From Mariniphaga sp. (lineage in GTDB: Bacteria; Bacteroidota; Bacteroidia; Bacteroidales; Prolixibacteraceae), in NCBI GenBank assembly GCA_013203525.1, contig JABMQB010000359.1, positions 1-5,377 on the forward strand: a DNA stretch of 5,377 bases, in the 5' to 3' direction. Position numbers and translations under genes: made by a program. Below, piece by piece: positions 1 through 5,377 of this stretch. The notes under the pieces were generated by a model that saw only the letters and a list, made by a program, of their open reading frames with translations, did not search any database and was not told the origin of the DNA. Position 1 is the stretch's first letter, and each line of letters starts with the position of its first letter.

Positions 1-1
1 A

Positions 2-649
2 ATAAAGCTGGATAATATTATTTCTGACAGCGAAATTCGATATACTACAGATGGCAGCGAGCCGACTAAATCTTCCATGCTTTACAAGGAACCAATAACA
101 CTAAATTTGGATAAGGGTAATTCCGTAATTCTAAAATCAAGAACATTTATGCCAAACGGGCGTAAAAGTTCTGTGCATACAGGCGAGTTTATTCGGTTGG
201 AATGGAAAGAATCTTTTTCTTTGGATTCTCCTGAAACAGGTCTTAGTTTTGATTATTTTGAAAAAGAAGTATTTACAATCGAGGAAATAACAGGAGAACC
301 CGATAGAACAGGAGTCATTAGTAAAGTGAAACTTCCAGATGATCTGGAAAATAACTTTTTTTTGCTGGTTTTAAGTGGTTATATAAAAGTGCCGGAAAAG
401 GCTGTTTATAATTTTGAATTATCAACTGCGCGAGGTAAAGGCATACTTTGTATTGACGAGATGAATGTTGTGGATAATACTTCCGAATTATCCCGTTACA
501 ACCAGCAAACCGGAAAAATCGCACTTAAAAAAGGTTATCATAAGTTCAATCTTAAATACTTCACATCAAGCCACGGGAAACTTGGTCTCAGTTGTAGTTA
601 TAATAATATTGAAATGAAAGAAATACCCGCTTCATGGTTTTTTCATTAG
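2..649 (+). CDS. C-terminal part of a carbohydrate-active protein (chitobiase C-terminal domain plus PA14-like domain), 5' end outside window
   Basis: The reading frame is open from base 2, so the gene starts upstream of the window; 215 residues are visible. Residues about 1-62 resemble the chitobiase/beta-hexosaminidase C-terminal domain, with the hallmark IRYTTDGSEPT followed by LYKEPITL. Residues about 78-215 look like a PA14-type beta-sandwich: GLSFDYFEKEVF at the start, a GYIKVPEKAVYNFEL strand, GILCIDEMNVVDN, then LKKGYHKFNLKYF and a closing IPASWFFH. In Bacteroidota this pair of modules commonly ends exported glycoside hydrolases, especially GH20 beta-N-acetylhexosaminidases, where it probably helps in glycan binding. 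The catalytic domain is not visible, so GH20 is an inference; another hydrolase or a sulfatase is possible. The internal ATG at 77 is not the real start, because the conserved domain begins before it. The PIG-L gene follows on the same strand after 73 bases, with no clear terminator between them. Confidence 0.82.
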   Translation: MKLDNIISDSEIRYTTDGSEPTKSSMLYKEPITLNLDKGNSVILKSRTFMPNGRKSSVHTGEFIRLEWKESFSLDSPETGLSFDYFEKEVFTIEEITGEPDRTGVISKVKLPDDLENNFFLLVLSGYIKVPEKAVYNFELSTARGKGILCIDEMNVVDNTSELSRYNQQTGKIALKKGYHKFNLKYFTSSHGKLGLSCSYNNIEMKEIPASWFFH

Positions 650-678
650 CATAAAAATTTCATTATACATACAAAAGT

Positions 679-692
679 AAAAATCGATTTTT
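679..692. repeat. Perfect 14-bp AT-rich palindrome upstream of the PIG-L gene
   Basis: AAAAATCGATTTTT is its own reverse complement and ends 30 bases before the ATG at 723, in a 73-base gap. It could be an operator half-site pair or chance in AT-rich DNA. No matching regulator is visible in the window. A 10-bp core (AAATCGATTT) recurs at 2831-2840 inside the degraded kinase gene, which favours chance. Confidence 0.3.
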
Positions 693-722
693 GTTGTCAT
701 ATAAATTGTAAATTGTTTAGGT

Positions 723-1475
723 ATGAATAAAAAAGTATTAGCTATTTTCTCACATCCCGATGATGTTGAATTAATGTGTGCAGGTACCTTGTCCCTGTTA
801 AAAAAGCAAGGATGTGAAATTCATATTGCAACTATGACAATGGGGGATAAGGGCACAGATGAGTACTCAAGAAAAGAAATTAGTGTTATCAGAAGAGAAG
901 AAGCAAAAAATTCTGCAAAATTGATCAACGCATCATATAGTTGCCTGGAATTTGAAGATGTTTATATTTTTTATAACCGTGAAACCATTAATAAGGTAAC
1001 TGAGCTTATGCGGGAAATTCAACCTGCCATAGTTTTTACAGCAAGTCCTGAAGATTACATGGTTGATCATGAAATGACAAGCCGGATTATTCAAACAAGC
1101 TGTTTTGCTTGTGGAATGAAAAATATGGAATTAAATAATAAATCCTTTGAACCTGTGCCATATTTGTATTATAGCGATCCGCTGGAAGGTAAAGATAAAT
1201 TAGGAAAACAAATTCTCCCTTCATTATATGTAAATATCTCAGAGGAAATGCCTGTTAAGGAGAAGATGCTGTCCTGTCATAAAAGCCAACGAAACTGGTT
1301 GTTAAAACATCATAAAATGGATGAATATATTCTTGCAATGAAGCGGTTTTCAGGGAAAAGAGGAAGAGAAATTGGCACCAAATATGCTGAAGGTTTCAGA
1401 CAACATTTAGGACATGGATATCCTCAGGATAATATTTTAAAAAAAATACTTGGCAACCTGGTCGTAGTCAGATAA
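723..1475 (+). CDS. PIG-L/LmbE-family zinc-dependent N-deacetylase
   Basis: A complete protein of 250 residues. The family removes the acetyl group from N-acetylglucosamine-type sugars, as in GlcNAc-PI, mycothiol or bacillithiol precursors and antibiotic intermediates, using one zinc ion. The signature SHPDDVEL lies at residues 10-17 (His11 and Asp14 as likely zinc ligands, Asp13 as general base). The second conserved block, SPEDYMVDHEMTS at 108-120, supplies the likely third ligand His116. The first His of the usual DxHxDH motif is Met113 here, a variation I believe occurs in non-BshB branches of the family. The C-terminal block YAEGFRQHLGHGYP (221-234) is also family-like. Length is normal and no signal peptide is seen, so it should be cytoplasmic. 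The ATG sits directly before the conserved first strand (KKVLAIFSHPDD), which fixes the start; there is no Shine-Dalgarno. It may belong with the upstream hexosaminidase-like gene in amino-sugar use. The exact substrate is unknown; BshB is not supported over other members. Confidence 0.9.
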   Translation: MNKKVLAIFSHPDDVELMCAGTLSLLKKQGCEIHIATMTMGDKGTDEYSRKEISVIRREEAKNSAKLINASYSCLEFEDVYIFYNRETINKVTELMREIQPAIVFTASPEDYMVDHEMTSRIIQTSCFACGMKNMELNNKSFEPVPYLYYSDPLEGKDKLGKQILPSLYVNISEEMPVKEKMLSCHKSQRNWLLKHHKMDEYILAMKRFSGKRGREIGTKYAEGFRQHLGHGYPQDNILKKILGNLVVVR

Positions 1476-1487
1476 TTCGGAAAAATA

Positions 1488-1607
1488 TTATTTTAAATAA
1501 AGTACACTTTTGACTTCTACATCTTTTGCTACAGATTTGGTTAGAATTGAAAGTTCAGTTGCTTTTTGTTTGAACTCCCTATCATACTTTTTTCGGTTTT
1601 TTTTCAT
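1488..1607 (-). pseudogene. Remnant of an IS3-type transposase OrfA (N-terminal HTH part)
   Basis: Starting from an ATG at 1607-1605, this minus-strand frame reads 39 residues beginning MKKNRKKYDREFKQKATELS and ending SVLYLK before a TAA at 1488-1490. The start matches the N-terminus of Transposase_8/HTH_Tnp_1 proteins, the OrfA of IS3-family elements, which run K/R-rich, then a YDREFK-type motif, then a helix-turn-helix (here VAKDVEVKSVL). A full OrfA is about 90-110 residues and is followed by an OrfB with a DDE integrase core; both the rest of OrfA and all of OrfB are absent. I see no terminal inverted repeats or target-site duplication. The remnant lies between the PIG-L gene and a truncated zinc-ribbon gene, so an old insertion probably took part in breaking this region. 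The family call rests on motif recognition only. Confidence 0.6.
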
Positions 1608-1615
1608 AATTGTAA

Positions 1616-1999
1616 GTTAATGCTTTTGATAAAGATATCGCTGAATTATTTGAAAAATCTGATGAATTTGAAAAATCTGCAAAGTACTATGAGAAATCTG
1701 AAGAAATTGAATTAGCTGTTGAATGTTATAAAAAAGCAAACTTGCCTGATGAAGCTATTAGGATCTTAACCGATACTGATGGAATGGAATCAGAAGATGA
1801 ATTAAATAAATACCAGCAAGATTCAAACGAAAATAATTCAGATGCCGTTTGTGCAAATTGTAATAATCCTATTACGCAGGGAGATATGTTTTGTGGTTAT
1901 TGTGGATCTCAGGTGAGAAAATTATGTAATTCTTGTGGTTCTGAAATTCACGATGCTCATAAGTTTTATGCAAAATGTGGACAAAAATATAATGAATAA
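1616..1999 (+). pseudogene. 5'-truncated double-zinc-ribbon protein with TPR-like N-terminal segment
   Basis: The frame is open from just after a TAA at 1613-1615 to a TAA at 1997-1999, giving 127 residues. It has no ATG or GTG start; the first alternative start is TTG at 1742. Residues about 5-53 are amphipathic and TPR-like (FEKSAKYYEKSEEIELAVE, then YKKANLPDEAIRIL), so coding sequence clearly extends upstream of that TTG. After an acidic linker comes a double zinc ribbon: Cys79-Cys82, Cys93-Cys96, Cys104-Cys107, then Tyr118-Cys121. In the last knuckle the expected Cys is Tyr (FYAKCG; codon TAT at 1967-1969, one transition from TGT), so the second zinc site has only three cysteines. The missing start, the abrupt junction beside a transposase remnant and the lost ligand together point to a pseudogene. 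A short functional ribbon protein from the TTG cannot be excluded. Related proteins are often of unknown function or act in protein-protein contacts. Confidence 0.65.
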
Positions 2000-2075
2000 T
2001 TATAGACATATGCAATGAATAAAGATAAAAATAGATCAACAATTTGAAGATTATTTCAATTATTAAAGAAAACAT

Positions 2076-3044
2076 ATAATCCTTTTTTAATTCTTCCGAA
2101 TCAACACGCCCCATATCTATGGTTTCGGCATACATATTTATAAGTGAAAGAGGAGTTCGGATTTCATGCGATACATATGAAACAAAATCGGATTTTAAAT
2201 AAGCCAATTCAATCTGTTTGCTAAAAATCCGGATAATTAGCCATCCGGCAATCAGCAATACGAAACTTACAATACACACAAAATAGATATCTGTATTTGT
2301 CCTTTTATTGACCAATTCACTGATGGTTTCACCATCCAGGGCAATGCCCAAAGAAAATACGGTTAAAGCTTGTAAGGGATTTGTTAATTCAACATTGATT
2401 TCCGAATTTTGCCTGTCGGAACCATAAACTATTTCATTGGTATTATCAAGTATGACAATGTTAAATTTATCGGTTGCAATTTTTTGAATTTGTGGATCTA
2501 AGCGGTTATTCATAAAGGCTAGTGCATCAACAACAATTGATGCAGGTTGCAGTTGATTATCTTTATTGATAATAAAAACAAAAAGTACAAACCCTGTGTT
2601 TTTTATGGTGAATGGTTCCAGCCTGAAATACCCTACTTCGTAAAACTGTTTTAACCTTGAAATTAAATCAATATTTTCAGTTAAAATCTGATTTGTTATT
2701 TTATGTAATTGGTTTGAATATTCATATTGTTGAATACTATCCGCTAGTCCTTCTTCAAGAAGGAAAAATGTTTCTATAACTATAATTTGATAAAACAGTT
2801 AATAGGGAATCATTGTTTTCCCTGAATGAAAAATCGATTTCACGGATTGTAGAACTTAATACATCATCGGAATATTGATTTACAGAAAAAAGGATGGCAT
2901 TGAGTTGTTCCTTTTATATGCCTTTTCAATTACTTCTTCATTTCGTTGCAGGCTGCTCAGTTCAAAAAGTGCAACCAAAGCGGCAGGAAGTAAGACTATT
3001 ATTACCACTAGAAAAAAGAGATATTTATTGGATCCTGAAAACAT
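2076..3044 (-). pseudogene. Degraded membrane sensor histidine kinase (two frameshifts, C-terminal ATPase domain lost)
   Basis: The minus strand carries the N-terminal two thirds of a two-component sensor kinase. It starts at an ATG (3044-3042) followed by a membrane helix (LFFLVVIIVLLPAALVALF). It then has a sensor region of about 230 residues, a second helix near 2288-2223 (IYFVCIVSFVLLIAGWLII), and a HisKA domain with KSDFVSYVSHEIRTPLSLIN, whose phospho-accepting His is the codon at 2168-2166. The frame breaks twice. Near 2913-2916, going from AYK to KEQLNAILFS needs one extra base in a run of four A. Near 2764-2768, going from NYSYRNIF to LLEEGLADS needs one base removed from a run of five T. 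Read straight through, TAA stops occur at 2882-2880 and 2801-2799. The two changes cancel, so both flanks are in one frame. Homology ends around 2076-2050 (after SEELKKDY), so the HATPase_c domain is missing, and no response regulator gene is nearby. The 213-codon frame continuing to 1872 is only run-on antisense to the zinc-ribbon gene. Confidence 0.8.
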
Positions 3045-3202
3045 TAATTGGTAACGGCTTAGCTAATTTGTGCTAATTTACTTAATAATTTAAATATATC
3101 GAAAACCATATTTCTTATTGGAAGATTTTATATAATAAAGAGTCCTGTTTTTTGTAATAATATCACGTTCAAATCCTGGCGATTACTTATTGACATATTT
3201 CC

Positions 3203-3252
3203 AATAAAAAAGCCACTCTCCATCCCGATAGCTATCGGGAGAAAGTGGCTTT
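3203..3252 (-). terminator. Rho-independent terminator of eno, with a nested palindrome
   Basis: About 20 bases beyond the eno stop, bases 3244-3252 (AGTGGCTTT) pair perfectly with 3209-3217 (AAAGCCACT). Between them sits a further perfect 18-bp palindrome. On the minus strand the hairpin ends in a run of six T, as expected for intrinsic termination of eno. The plus-strand side has only three T, so it should be a weaker terminator for plus-strand transcripts. Confidence 0.85.
3223..3240. repeat. Perfect 18-bp palindrome TCCCGATAGCTATCGGGA
   Basis: Bases 3223-3240 are self-complementary and form the tip of the eno terminator hairpin. The CCGATAGCTATCGG core is GC-rich compared with its surroundings. 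From memory, similar CCCGATAGCTATCGGG palindromes recur between genes in some Bacteroidota genomes, so it may be one copy of a dispersed element. Only one copy is present in this window. Confidence 0.6.
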
Positions 3253-3266
3253 CAGTATAAATTAAT

Positions 3267-3291
3267 AAAAGTTTATTTTTTATAAACTTTT
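3267..3291. repeat. 10-bp AT-rich inverted repeat spanning the eno stop codon
   Basis: AAAAGTTTAT (3267-3276) is perfectly complementary to ATAAACTTTT (3282-3291) with a 5-base loop. It covers the last codons of eno (KVYKK) and its TAA at 3275-3273. In the mRNA it would give a weak stem-loop just ahead of the strong terminator. It may be a by-product of the lysine-rich C-terminus. Confidence 0.4.
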
Positions 3292-4574
3292 ATGTAGCCA
3301 TAAATTGCGCTATCGCCCAGTTCTTCTTCAATACGAAGTAGCTGGTTATATTTAGCCATACGGTCGGAGCGGCTTAACGAACCGGTTTTTATTTGCCCAC
3401 TGTTTGTTGCAACAGCAATATCGGCAATAGTTGAATCTTCGGTTTCGCCCGAGCGGTGAGATGTAACTGATGTATAACCTGCACGGTGAGCCATTTCAAT
3501 AGCATCCAACGTTTCTGTTAAAGTTCCAATTTGGTTTACTTTTATCAGGATTGAATTAGCTGCTCCCAATTCAATGCCTTTTTTCAGATAATCAACATTT
3601 GTAACAAAAAGATCGTCGCCAACCAACTGGCATTTATCTCCAAGGATTTTTGCTGAAGCTACCCAACCATCCCAGTCTGCTTCATCCATCCCGTCTTCAA
3701 TCGAGTCGATCGGGAAATTTGCAACAAGTTCAGCAAGGTAAGCAGCTTGTTCGTCGCTGGTACGTTTTGCAGCGCCTTCGCCTTCAAATTTTGTATAATC
3801 GTATAAGCCATCAACATAAAACTCAGATGCGGCACAGTCAAGTGCAATTGAAATATCGCCACCGTCTTCGGCACGTCCTGGTTTATAACCTGCGTTTTTA
3901 ATTGCTTCAATGATGCTGTTTAATGCATCTTCGGTGCCATCAAGTTCAGGAGCAAAACCACCTTCGTCGCCAACAGCTGTACTTAGATTACGTCCTTTAA
4001 GAACTTTTTTCAAACTATGGAAAACCTCGGCACCCATACGTAAACCTTCGCGGAATGAAACTGCACCAATTGGGCGGATCATAAATTCCTGGAAAGCAAT
4101 AGGAGCGTCGGAGTGTGAACCACCATTAATAATATTCATCATTGGAACCGGAAGTGTTTTTGCATTGGTTCCACCAATGTAACGGTAAAGTGGTAATCCA
4201 GTATAATTTGCTGCTGCTTTGGCAACCGCTAGGGATACACCCAACATAGCGTTGGCACCCAAATTTGATTTGGTTTTTGTACCATCCAGTTCCAATAATT
4301 TTTTATCGATGGCAACCTGGTTGGTGGCATCCATGCCAATAATTTCTTTAGCAATAACTGTGTTGATATTTTCAACTGCTTTTAATACACCTTTGCCAAG
4401 GTAGCGGCCTTTATCACCGTCCCGTAATTCGAGGGCTTCATTTTCGCCTGTTGAAGCACCGGATGGAACTGCTGCTCGGCCAAAAGCGCCACTTTCAAGT
4501 TCTATCTCGACCTCAACAGTTGGATTGCCACGTGAATCAAGAATTTCTCTGCCTAATACATTGTTTATTAACAT
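3273..4574 (-). CDS. eno: Enolase (phosphopyruvate hydratase)
   Basis: A complete protein of 433 residues, the normal length. It converts 2-phosphoglycerate to phosphoenolpyruvate in glycolysis (and the reverse in gluconeogenesis) in the cytoplasm, with Mg2+. The N-terminal domain opens REILDSRGNPTVEVE (9-23) and has the mobile loop SGASTGENEALELRDG (38-53). The barrel domain shows NIINGGSHSDAPIAFQEFMI (147-166), GDEGGFAP (202-209; catalytic Glu204), metal ligands Asp246 (IALDCAAS), Glu293 (SIEDG) and Asp320 (LVGDD), catalytic Lys345 (ILIKVNQIGT), the signature SHRSGETEDSTIAD (372-385) and Lys396 (IKTGSLSRSDR). All key residues are present. The ATG is set by the conserved start and preceded by an A-rich leader with no Shine-Dalgarno. 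It lies 150 bases downstream of the DUF190 gene on the same strand, with its own candidate -7 box, and ends at a strong terminator. Fluoride inhibits enolase, which makes the nearby crcB notable. Confidence 0.98.
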   Translation of the reverse strand: MLINNVLGREILDSRGNPTVEVEIELESGAFGRAAVPSGASTGENEALELRDGDKGRYLGKGVLKAVENINTVIAKEIIGMDATNQVAIDKKLLELDGTKTKSNLGANAMLGVSLAVAKAAANYTGLPLYRYIGGTNAKTLPVPMMNIINGGSHSDAPIAFQEFMIRPIGAVSFREGLRMGAEVFHSLKKVLKGRNLSTAVGDEGGFAPELDGTEDALNSIIEAIKNAGYKPGRAEDGGDISIALDCAASEFYVDGLYDYTKFEGEGAAKRTSDEQAAYLAELVANFPIDSIEDGMDEADWDGWVASAKILGDKCQLVGDDLFVTNVDYLKKGIELGAANSILIKVNQIGTLTETLDAIEMAHRAGYTSVTSHRSGETEDSTIADIAVATNSGQIKTGSLSRSDRMAKYNQLLRIEEELGDSAIYGYIKVYKK

Positions 4575-4657
4575 TGTGAGTTTTTTTTATAGTTAAACTT
4601 TTCAGCGTTTTAGTTGCTGATTATATTCAATATTTTTAGGTTTTTGGTAACCTGCGT

Positions 4658-4665
4658 CAAAGATA
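4658..4665 (-). promoter_or_regulatory. Candidate Bacteroidota -7 promoter element for eno
   Basis: On the minus strand these bases read TATCTTTG, a perfect match to the Bacteroidota primary-sigma -7 consensus TAnnTTTG. The element lies 83 bases upstream of the eno ATG, predicting a leader of roughly 75 bases. No good TTG appears at the expected -33 position (the bases there read ACA); the nearest TTG is 26 bases upstream, too far. The call therefore rests on the -7 box alone. Confidence 0.5.
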
Positions 4666-4724
4666 GTGATTTGTTTGAGACGCTTGTTTTACAAATCCTA
4701 ATCAGGACAAGAATTCATATTGAG

Positions 4725-5096
4725 TTAAAATGAACCAAAAGTATTATATTTTTCACCTCTAACATATTTGCGTACATTTACAGGCGATAAGGTTACCAAC
4801 CCACCTTTTTTACTTCCATCAATTATCTTATCTACTATTTTAGCAAAATTGTGAATCTTTTCTTCAGTATCAATAATTTCAATTATTACAGGGAGGTCGC
4901 TTGAAATTGCAAATATTTTCATGGTATGGATTGAGTGGCTGGCTCCAAATGACATAATTCCATTTGTAACTGTTGCCCCGGCCAATCCTTCTTTTCTTGC
5001 TTCAAAAACAATTTCCTCGTATAACGGACGCCCGTTATATTTATCCGACTCGCCAACGAAAATTTTCATTTGACAGGCCTTGCCTTCAATATTCAT
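4725..5096 (-). CDS. DUF190 family PII-like protein
   Basis: A complete protein of 123 residues. Family hallmarks are EGKACQMKIFVGESDKYNGR (4-23), PLYEEIVFEARKEGLAGATV (24-43), then GIMSFGASHSIHT (46-58), and SSDLPVIIEIIDTEEKI (65-81) with GLVTLSPVNV near the end. DUF190 proteins (Pfam PF02641) adopt a PII-like ferredoxin fold and are thought to be small soluble regulators, probably trimeric; their ligand and partners are not established. I keep the ATG at 5096 because the conserved segment starts upstream of the internal Met10. The gene begins 10 bases after the crcB stop, so the two are almost certainly co-transcribed, and crcB-DUF190 pairs and fusions are common in bacteria. The link suggests a role with the fluoride channel, but that is inference. 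No clear terminator separates it from eno. Confidence 0.9.
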   Translation of the reverse strand: MNIEGKACQMKIFVGESDKYNGRPLYEEIVFEARKEGLAGATVTNGIMSFGASHSIHTMKIFAISSDLPVIIEIIDTEEKIHNFAKIVDKIIDGSKKGGLVTLSPVNVRKYVRGEKYNTFGSF

Positions 5097-5106
5097 AATG
5101 ATTGTT

Positions 5107-5377
5107 TTAAATAAATGTACGAACCAATATTATTCCAATATAAACCGCAAGGATGCCCAGAAACAGGCTTCCTCCAGCATTCAGAAGAAGATAAAATATA
5201 GAATTATCTTTTAGTAAATTAAGATTGTTATAGGCAAACGATGAAAAAGTTGTGAATCCGCCGCAAAATCCAACGGTTAAGAAAATCCTCCATTCAGGGC
5301 TCATCAAATTCCCTCTTTCAGTAATAGCATATACAATCCCAATAATAAAACACCCCAACATATTGGCAATGAACGTG
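5107..5377 (-). CDS. crcB: CrcB/FluC fluoride ion channel, N-terminus outside window
   Basis: The minus-strand frame is open to the window edge; 89 residues to the stop at 5107-5109 are visible and about 35 N-terminal residues are missing. CrcB/FluC proteins form dual-topology dimers in the inner membrane that let fluoride leave the cell. The visible part starts TFIANMLGCFIIGIVYA (second membrane helix, with the conserved Asn of the pore). It continues with FLTVGFCGGFTTFSSFAYNN, the third helix with its GFTTFS break that forms the sodium site and carries the pore phenylalanines. It ends with a fourth helix (FYLLLNAGGSLFLGILAVYIGIILV). All hallmark residues in this part are intact. The ATG at 5361 is internal, since the conserved TFIAN lies upstream of it. 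A promoter or fluoride riboswitch, if any, would lie outside the window. It leads a tight pair with the DUF190 gene, and eno follows. Confidence 0.93.
   Translation of the reverse strand, partial: TFIANMLGCFIIGIVYAITERGNLMSPEWRIFLTVGFCGGFTTFSSFAYNNLNLLKDNSIFYLLLNAGGSLFLGILAVYIGIILVRTFI

Noticed and set aside
318..524. 68-codon minus-strand frame
   Set aside because: It is antisense to the PA14-like domain and has no recognisable features.
688..716. Possible promoter for the PIG-L gene (TTG and TAAATTG boxes)
   Set aside because: The spacing is only 12-15 bases against about 19 expected, the -7 box is imperfect, and it lies almost on the start codon.
1872..2075. C-terminal half of the open frame continuing the histidine kinase on the minus strand
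   Set aside because: After the HisKA helix the translation becomes low-complexity (Ile, Tyr and His rich) and runs antisense to the zinc-ribbon gene, so it is run-on, not protein-coding.
2894..3076. 60-codon plus-strand frame
   Set aside because: It is the antisense shadow of the kinase N-terminus, which reads as a proper start and membrane helix on the minus strand.
3045..3202. Possible gene, promoter or small RNA between the kinase remnant and the eno terminator
   Set aside because: The stretch is AT-rich with no open frame of note, no convincing hairpin and only loose promoter-like matches.
3650..4404. Several plus- and minus-strand frames inside eno
   Set aside because: They lie within the fully conserved enolase gene in other frames and show no protein family features.
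4575..4724. Fluoride riboswitch in the eno leader
   Set aside because: No conserved crcB-motif sequence or pseudoknot-like pairing could be recognised; only a candidate -7 box was seen.
1..5377. CRISPR array, tRNA, rRNA or a known defence system
   Set aside because: No spaced direct repeats, tRNA-like folds or defence protein motifs were seen on either strand.

Overview
The window looks like chromosomal DNA from a member of the Bacteroidota. It is AT-rich, and start codons follow A-rich leaders rather than Shine-Dalgarno sequences. The enolase has a typical Bacteroidota sequence, a perfect Bacteroidota-type -7 element (TAnnTTTG) lies upstream of it, and a carbohydrate-active protein has a chitobiase C-terminal plus PA14-like tail. 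I cannot place it more finely than phylum or order from sequence reading alone.

Layout. (1) Bases 2-649 (+) are the C-terminal end of a large secreted or surface carbohydrate-active protein, possibly a GH20-type hexosaminidase, whose start is outside the window. (2) Bases 723-1475 (+) encode an intact PIG-L/LmbE-family zinc N-deacetylase. Together these suggest processing of N-acetylated sugars, but the substrate is not shown. (3) Bases 1488-3044 form a gene-decay island of three remnants: a 39-residue piece of an IS3-type transposase OrfA (-); a double-zinc-ribbon protein (+) with no start codon and one zinc-binding Cys changed to Tyr; and a membrane sensor histidine kinase (-) with two mutually compensating 1-base frameshifts and no ATPase domain. 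(4) Bases 3203-5377 hold a healthy minus-strand block, in transcription order crcB/fluC (start outside the window), a DUF190 PII-like gene, then eno with its own candidate promoter and a strong nested-palindrome terminator.

The most functionally suggestive arrangement is crcB - DUF190 - eno. Enolase is the classic intracellular target of fluoride and CrcB/FluC is the fluoride export channel, so this looks like a fluoride-tolerance neighbourhood. I see no convincing wholly new system. The remaining points of interest are the remnant island, the compensating frameshifts (real or sequencing error), and the palindrome inside the eno terminator.
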